64,000 bases of DNA from Pseudomonadota bacterium (GTDB taxonomy: Bacteria; Pseudomonadota; Gammaproteobacteria; Steroidobacterales; Steroidobacteraceae): contig JAJYDK010000004.1 in assembly GCA_021777555.1 (NCBI GenBank), positions 112,038 to 176,037 on the forward strand, in the 5' to 3' direction. The notes beneath the pieces were generated by a model. That model worked only from the letters and a program-made list of their open reading frames with translations. It was not told where the DNA came from and made no database searches. Shown one piece after another: positions 58,761-64,000 of the stretch. Every line of letters starts with the position of its first letter. Within the stretch, counting starts at the first letter, position 1. Both the position numbers and the translations under genes were made by a program.

Positions 58761-59659
58761 GTGTCGTTGAAAAGGCGATCCGCAAGCTTCAGGAGCAAAG
58801 ACAGCAGTCTGGCGAGCCCTCGACAGGGGTGGAGGTGCCGCAGATACATCCTGCGCACGAAGAGTATTCTGCGCAGCCCCGGGATGGCGTGACGCACCTG
58901 CCGGGTATCGTCCTCGAGCGCGATGTGCTGCGCGCAGCAGGCCTGTTGCCTCCGGAGGAGGACGCAGATTTGCTCTCGCGCCAGTACCGCAAGATCAAGC
59001 ATCCGTTGGTCGGGCAGGCCATTGGCCGAGGTGTGCCACGTTCGCCCAAGGGTTACCTGATCATGATTGCTAGCGCTATGTCAGGTGAGGGAAAGACCTT
59101 TACCTCCCTCAACCTCGCTTTGAGCTTGGCAAGGGACAAGGATCTGAGGGTATTGCTCGTGGACGCCGATGTCGCCAAGCCGCAATTGAGCCACGTGCTC
59201 GGACTTGGCGAGTCTCCGGGCCTGCTCGATGCGCTGCGCGGTCCACAACTCGATGTGGAGTCGCTCATTCGCGCGACCGACGTCCCGACGCTTTCTTTCC
59301 TCCCCGCCGGGGTGGGCTCGGAGGAGGCGACGGAGCTTCTCTCCAGTGCTCGCATGGAGCAGATTGCAGAGCTACTGGGTCGGCCCGACGGCCGGCGCAT
59401 CGTGGTATTTGATTCCCCGCCGCTCCTGCAGACGACCGAGTCACCAGCGCTGACCCATGTGGCTGGCCAGATCGTGGTGGTGGTGCGTGCCGAATCGACT
59501 CCGCAGCCTGTGCTCCTCGATGCGCTGAAGACCCTGGAGGGTCATCCGTCCGTGTCTCTCGTACTCAATCAGAGCACGCAATCTGTGACCTCCGGGTACT
59601 ATTATTACGGTTACGGCTACGGTTACGGCAGCGAGCGCCCGAATAGGGACAGTGCCTAG
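58757..59659 (+). CDS. XrtA-associated tyrosine autokinase (BY-kinase)
   Basis: SAMSGEGKTFTSLNLA Walker A, LLVDADVAKP, C-terminal Tyr cluster YYYYGYGYGYG. Confidence 0.9.
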   Translation: MSVVEKAIRKLQEQRQQSGEPSTGVEVPQIHPAHEEYSAQPRDGVTHLPGIVLERDVLRAAGLLPPEEDADLLSRQYRKIKHPLVGQAIGRGVPRSPKGYLIMIASAMSGEGKTFTSLNLALSLARDKDLRVLLVDADVAKPQLSHVLGLGESPGLLDALRGPQLDVESLIRATDVPTLSFLPAGVGSEEATELLSSARMEQIAELLGRPDGRRIVVFDSPPLLQTTESPALTHVAGQIVVVVRAESTPQPVLLDALKTLEGHPSVSLVLNQSTQSVTSGYYYYGYGYGYGSERPNRDSA

Positions 59660-59730
59660 GGCTTGCTCAAGACACCCGGGGGACTCAATGCATGCCGGAG
59701 CACGCTCTGGCGTGATGGGGACGTACAAAC

Positions 59731-61233
59731 ATGAAGATTGACACTCGGCATTTTTGTCTGGCAATGCTGGCCCTCGGATGGCAAGCGCATGCTGCTGCTC
59801 AGGAAGTGACGCAACCGGGGCAGATGAGCACTGCCGCCACGCCCGCTCAACAGTCTGGGTACGTGGATCTATTGGGTGGCTTGGCGTACACGGATAATGC
59901 GCTGCTCAGGAGCAGCCAACGATCTGGCGACGGCATCGCAACCGCCGGTTTCGACGCGAATTACAGGCGGACTGGTGAACTCAGCCTGAGCCTGCTCGGT
60001 AGTCTCGCCCGACTGGAATACTTTCGCCGGTCCTTTTCCGGCAGCTTCTATGGGCACTTTTTCGGCCTGGGCGTGCTCGGCAAGCCGACCGATCTGCTGC
60101 AGTGGCGGCTCTCCGACAGCTTCGGCGAAGAAATGACCGATCCGCTTTCGGCACCGACACCTCAAAGCCTTCAGACTATCAATGACGTTGCGACTGGCCC
60201 TCTGTTCAATTTGAATTTCGGATTGACCAACCGCCTGACGCTGTCCGGCCTTTACTCGCGCACGACGTATCAGCGCTCGCCATTTGATTCGCAAACGTAT
60301 ACAGGCGCGGCGGCATTCGCGCATGCCCTCTCGGGCGCTTCTGCACTTTCGCTGCAAGTGAACACCGCGCACACCAAATACATCAATGGCGCCGCGGTGC
60401 AGAGCTACCTGGCGGGAGCGTCGAGCGCGACCGGAAACTCCGGCGCGGTCGGAGCGTCCAACGTGACCGGATCGTCCTCCGGCTATGACATCCGCCAAGC
60501 GTCAATCGCGTATAACACGAGGCTGGTGCGTACCCAAATTCAGCTGAGTGCGGGATACAACACGCTCCAATACAGCGGGGGTGCGCGGCACGGTGCGCCG
60601 CTTTACGAGGTGCGCATCAGTCATCAAGTCTCGCCGTTCTCGACGGTCTTCGTGAGCGGGCAGCAAATGTACTCCACCAATGGCGGCGCGCTGGGATCGC
60701 CCGGGGCGGAGACCGGCCTGCAGATTGGAGCGGGGCAAAATCCAGGGTACGCAGTCGCTCAACCGTTCAACGAGCGATCTGCCGACGCCGGCTGGTTGTT
60801 CAATCGTGCGCGCACCAGCCTGTCCCTTACCGGAACCTATCGGCAGAATGTCTTCGATCAGACGAGTGTCACGAACAGCAACAATAGCCGCGAAGAGGGC
60901 GCCACCATTATTCTGGGCAGACAGCTGCGTCCGACGGTCAGAGTGCAGTTGCGCGCTCAAGGATTCTGGAATCGCTTCTCACGCCTCGGAGCGCAGACGC
61001 AGCGCGAGATATTCGAGCTGTCATTCTCCAAACGCCTAGCCCGCACGATGATCTGGTTCTACGTGCAGCGACGTCATCAGAGCGGCTCGCAGGGGATCTC
61101 GACCTTCCAGGCCGCGTCTTATAACGACGACCGGGTGGGCCTATTCGTGACCTTCGATCTATTCGGTGAGCGGACCATGCAGCCGTCCCTACAGGCGATG
61201 CCGGGGATGGGAGCCTTTACGGGCGGGTATTAG
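59731..61233 (+). CDS. XrtA-system outer-membrane beta-barrel protein (TIGR03016-like)
   Basis: Signal peptide, alternating beta-barrel pattern, EPS cluster context. Confidence 0.78.
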   Translation: MKIDTRHFCLAMLALGWQAHAAAQEVTQPGQMSTAATPAQQSGYVDLLGGLAYTDNALLRSSQRSGDGIATAGFDANYRRTGELSLSLLGSLARLEYFRRSFSGSFYGHFFGLGVLGKPTDLLQWRLSDSFGEEMTDPLSAPTPQSLQTINDVATGPLFNLNFGLTNRLTLSGLYSRTTYQRSPFDSQTYTGAAAFAHALSGASALSLQVNTAHTKYINGAAVQSYLAGASSATGNSGAVGASNVTGSSSGYDIRQASIAYNTRLVRTQIQLSAGYNTLQYSGGARHGAPLYEVRISHQVSPFSTVFVSGQQMYSTNGGALGSPGAETGLQIGAGQNPGYAVAQPFNERSADAGWLFNRARTSLSLTGTYRQNVFDQTSVTNSNNSREEGATIILGRQLRPTVRVQLRAQGFWNRFSRLGAQTQREIFELSFSKRLARTMIWFYVQRRHQSGSQGISTFQAASYNDDRVGLFVTFDLFGERTMQPSLQAMPGMGAFTGGY

Positions 61234-61380
61234 CGCAATTGGATTGGATGCCGTTCCATTAGCGCTGTGTCGTTCTCGACTCTTCGCTGGTGAGCCGGAG
61301 CGTGCCGTTTGCAAGCCGGTACGTCTGGTATCCGCCGGCTCGGCATACGCAACGAATGCTCCTAGAGGGCCTGCCTCGGA

Positions 61381-62475
61381 TCAAAGCAGTGAGTCGCGGT
61401 CGATATCTTGGATTTGCCGTTTGCCGCAAAGCGCCATGGTGATGTCCAGTTCGCCGCGGATCAGCTTTAGACTCTTGGTGACGCCGGCTTTGCCGGCTGC
61501 GCCGAGACCATAGAGGTACGCTCGACCGATCAGCGTCCCGCGTGCTCCCAGGGCCAGTGCTTTAAAGACGTCCTGCCCGTGGCGGATGCCTCCGTCCATC
61601 CATACTTCGATCCGGTCTCCGACTGCATCGGCGATGTTGGGCAATGCGGAGATGGAACTTGGGGCGCCGTCGAGCTGGCGTCCACCGTGATTTGATACGA
61701 CCACTGCGTCTGCGCCATAGGTCACGGCTTGTTTCGCGTCTGCCAGGTCCATGATTCCCTTCAGTATCAGTTTGCCGTGCCAGAGGCGTCTGACCCACTC
61801 GATATCCTTCCAGCTCAGGCTTTCGTCCAGCTCGAAGTTTCCGGCTTTGCCGGCCATATTGCCGAAGGGTCGAGGTGGCTTGGCCGCCATGCCAATCGCC
61901 CAGCGAGGCCTGCAGGCGATATGGAATACATTCCGGGCCGTGAGCCAGGACGAGGACACGCCGTTCCTGATGTCCTTGTGTCGTCTGGCGAAGATTGGCA
62001 GGTCCAAGGTGAGCATGAGCGCCGGGCAGCGTGCTGCCTTGGCACGCTTGATCAGGCTTTCGGTGAAGCTTCGATCGCGCATCACATACAGTTGGAACCA
62101 GAACGGCGCAGGGCTGCGCGCCGCAACTTCTTCGATCGAACAGATGCTCATGGTCGATAGCGTAAAAGGCACTCCGAATTCCGCCGCCGCTCGGGCGGCC
62201 AGAATTTCTCCATCCGCGTGCTGCGTACCCGCCAACCCTGCCGGTGCCAAGGCAACGGGCATCGAAACCACTTCGCCGATCATCCGTGAGTGTAGCGAGC
62301 GTTGAGAGACGTCGACAGCGACGCGTTGCCGCAGCTTGATGCGAGCGAAGTCAGTCTCGTTTGCGCGATAGGTTGTCTCGCTTGAGGAGCCGGAATCGAC
62401 CATGTCGTAGAACATGCGTGGCACGCGCCGCTTCGCCAGCCGGCGCAAGTCTTCGATACAGGTAATCACGGTCAT
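61381..62475 (-). CDS. FMN-dependent alpha-hydroxy-acid dehydrogenase (LldD-like)
   Basis: VVSNHGGRQLDGAPSS and DGGIRHGQDVFKALALGA. Confidence 0.92.
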   Translation of the reverse strand: MTVITCIEDLRRLAKRRVPRMFYDMVDSGSSSETTYRANETDFARIKLRQRVAVDVSQRSLHSRMIGEVVSMPVALAPAGLAGTQHADGEILAARAAAEFGVPFTLSTMSICSIEEVAARSPAPFWFQLYVMRDRSFTESLIKRAKAARCPALMLTLDLPIFARRHKDIRNGVSSSWLTARNVFHIACRPRWAIGMAAKPPRPFGNMAGKAGNFELDESLSWKDIEWVRRLWHGKLILKGIMDLADAKQAVTYGADAVVVSNHGGRQLDGAPSSISALPNIADAVGDRIEVWMDGGIRHGQDVFKALALGARGTLIGRAYLYGLGAAGKAGVTKSLKLIRGELDITMALCGKRQIQDIDRDSLL

Positions 62476-62512
62476 GGCGCGCGCGCCTTCGAGTCAGGAC
62501 GGGTAGAATTCC

Positions 62513-63637
62513 TCACCATGCTCGGTAGAGCCTGCGTAGCACATGCAATGTCAGCCGCGGCCTGCTCCACGGCAAAGCCGAAGCACAGCCCCAAAGATCT
62601 CCTGGCTCGAGCTTTCGCAGCGTCGACCAAATGCCGGGCTGCCGATACGCCAGGAGGAAGGCCTCGGGGACAAGGCATTCTACGCCGTTCTCGTACGGGA
62701 TCTGGGGGTCAATCGGCTCGCCGGCGAGCATCCTTGCGAAGGTGCGGCAGATCTCAGCGCCATTCCTCTCGGCAACCTCAATTGATCCCCAGGGTCGCGG
62801 ATTCACTTCCATCAGGACGGAGTTGCCTGTTTCGTCATGAATGAAGTCCGCACTCGCGATGCCGGACCACCGCAATGCCCGGAATAGAGTCCTGGTATGA
62901 CATTCGAGCTTGTGATCATGCAGAGAGCGAACACGGATGGACGGCCCCGTCTGCGGTGGATAGCCTTCGATCACTTCTTGGGCAAACAAACGGATCATCT
63001 CTCCGTTAAAGAAGACGCCTCCGATGAGCTGCCGTTCGCCTCGAACGAAAGCCTGCGCGAAAGGTGGATGCGGCGAAATCCGCTTCATTTCTTCGAATGC
63101 GGTGCGCGCATGGGTAAGCGATTCGACTATGCGGACTTGGTCACCCGAGAATCCGCTGGTGCCGCGGATCACCAGAGGAAGTCCAAACCTCGAGATGGCC
63201 AGATCGAGAGCAGACAGCTCATTGATGGGCTGCCACGGGGCGATCGGGATGCCGGCTGCGGTGGCGAAGTCATAGAGCCGCCTGCGATCGAGGACGATGT
63301 CACGTTGCCATGTCTCCGTCGGAGGGTAGAGGGGCGCAGGACACGGTGGGTCGAGTGTCCAGAAGAGTTCTAGAAGCGGCTCACAGAGCGGGATGATCCA
63401 ATCTGGGCGAAAATCAGCAATTTGCGCTCGGATAAATGGGACATATTGCGGCGAGGCTCGGTACGGACTGTTTATCTGCCGGCAATATTGTCCGAGCCCT
63501 ATCCGATCAGGTTGCCCGGTACTTACGAGCAAGGTGGCGAAGCCCGCCTCATGCAACGCGGCCGCGAGATAGCCCGTGTGCCGCCAGTTCAAATCGATCA
63601 GCATTACCCGACGGACTTGTCGTCTTTGGTGCGACAT
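62513..63637 (-). CDS. ATP-grasp family protein
   Basis: GLPLVIRGTSGFSGDQVRIV, VLMEVNPRPWGSIEVAERNG. Confidence 0.85.
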   Translation of the reverse strand: MSHQRRQVRRVMLIDLNWRHTGYLAAALHEAGFATLLVSTGQPDRIGLGQYCRQINSPYRASPQYVPFIRAQIADFRPDWIIPLCEPLLELFWTLDPPCPAPLYPPTETWQRDIVLDRRRLYDFATAAGIPIAPWQPINELSALDLAISRFGLPLVIRGTSGFSGDQVRIVESLTHARTAFEEMKRISPHPPFAQAFVRGERQLIGGVFFNGEMIRLFAQEVIEGYPPQTGPSIRVRSLHDHKLECHTRTLFRALRWSGIASADFIHDETGNSVLMEVNPRPWGSIEVAERNGAEICRTFARMLAGEPIDPQIPYENGVECLVPEAFLLAYRQPGIWSTLRKLEPGDLWGCASALPWSRPRLTLHVLRRLYRAW

Positions 63638-63876
63638 TTGATCTCACCACGGGTTGCAAACAAAGCATTGCCCGATCAATTTGCTGTGGGCCAGCGTTAT
63701 TCTTGGCCGGATCGTCACGGTCCCAGGGCCTGCCGGCGATCCGGATCGTATGTCGAAGTCAGCAGTCCCAGGCGCAGCCGAGCGTAGCGACAAAATATCC
63801 TAGACCAAGATCAGATATCAAGGTTGTGTCGCAGTCGTCAGTAATATCCCTATCTAGACAGGATTCCGTTCCTTAA

Positions 63877-64000
63877 CAGGCTGATGAAAAACCCGGTGAT
63901 CGAGGCGTCTGACGCCCTGTGAACGCTCGTCGAGCAATCCTTCCGAGGTCGATCTCGACCGTCCTGGCCTTGCGATCCTTGCCTGGGGAGGCTCCGATGC
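63877..64000. mobile_element. possible insertion-sequence terminus running off window
   Basis: CAGGCTGATGAAAAACCC resembles terminal repeats of IS5/IS1182-type elements; no transposase ORF readable in the 124 bp. Confidence 0.3.

Noticed and set aside
1-64000. CRISPR arrays, rRNA, tRNA genes
   Set aside because: No direct-repeat/spacer periodicity and no recognisable rRNA or tRNA sequence noticed by eye; a tRNAscan/CRISPR search would be needed to be certain.

Overview
High-GC proteobacterial (probably gammaproteobacterial) chromosomal window. All calls come from reading the sequence and the supplied ORF translations; no database search was run. (1) About 1.7-16.2 kb, minus strand: an aryl-polyene / xanthomonadin-like pigment operon. 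It has FabG-like, dehydratase, two KS-type, deacetylase, MMPL exporter, LolA-like, acyltransferase, hotdog, AMP-ligase, ACP, GT2, PlsC-like, chorismatase/XanB2-like and WxWxIP flavin-halogenase-like genes. A secreted protein made of exact 11-residue repeats heads it. (2) About 16.2-32.5 kb, plus strand: ABC transporter (fused double permease + ATPase), two-component system, ClC channel, and an MdtABC-type RND efflux operon with its outer membrane factor. (3) About 32.5-38.8 kb: toxin-antitoxin-rich patch with an orphan CcdA-like antitoxin, a solo HicB-like protein, and hipBA with three palindromic operator candidates; also GGDEF and site-2-protease/CBS genes. (4) About 38.8-61.2 kb: a PEP-CTERM/exosortase-A-type region with deacetylase, six PEP-CTERM proteins, an NHL lipoprotein, PrsK/PrsR, PrsT and XrtA-type exopolysaccharide genes; no exosortase gene is visible. 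The strongest observations are: five PEP-CTERM genes plus one lipoprotein gene with sigma-54 -24/-12 promoters next to prsK/prsR; a conserved tandem double-hairpin 3' element behind four PEP-CTERM genes; and a stand-alone duplicate of the PrsR C-terminal Fis-type DNA-binding domain.
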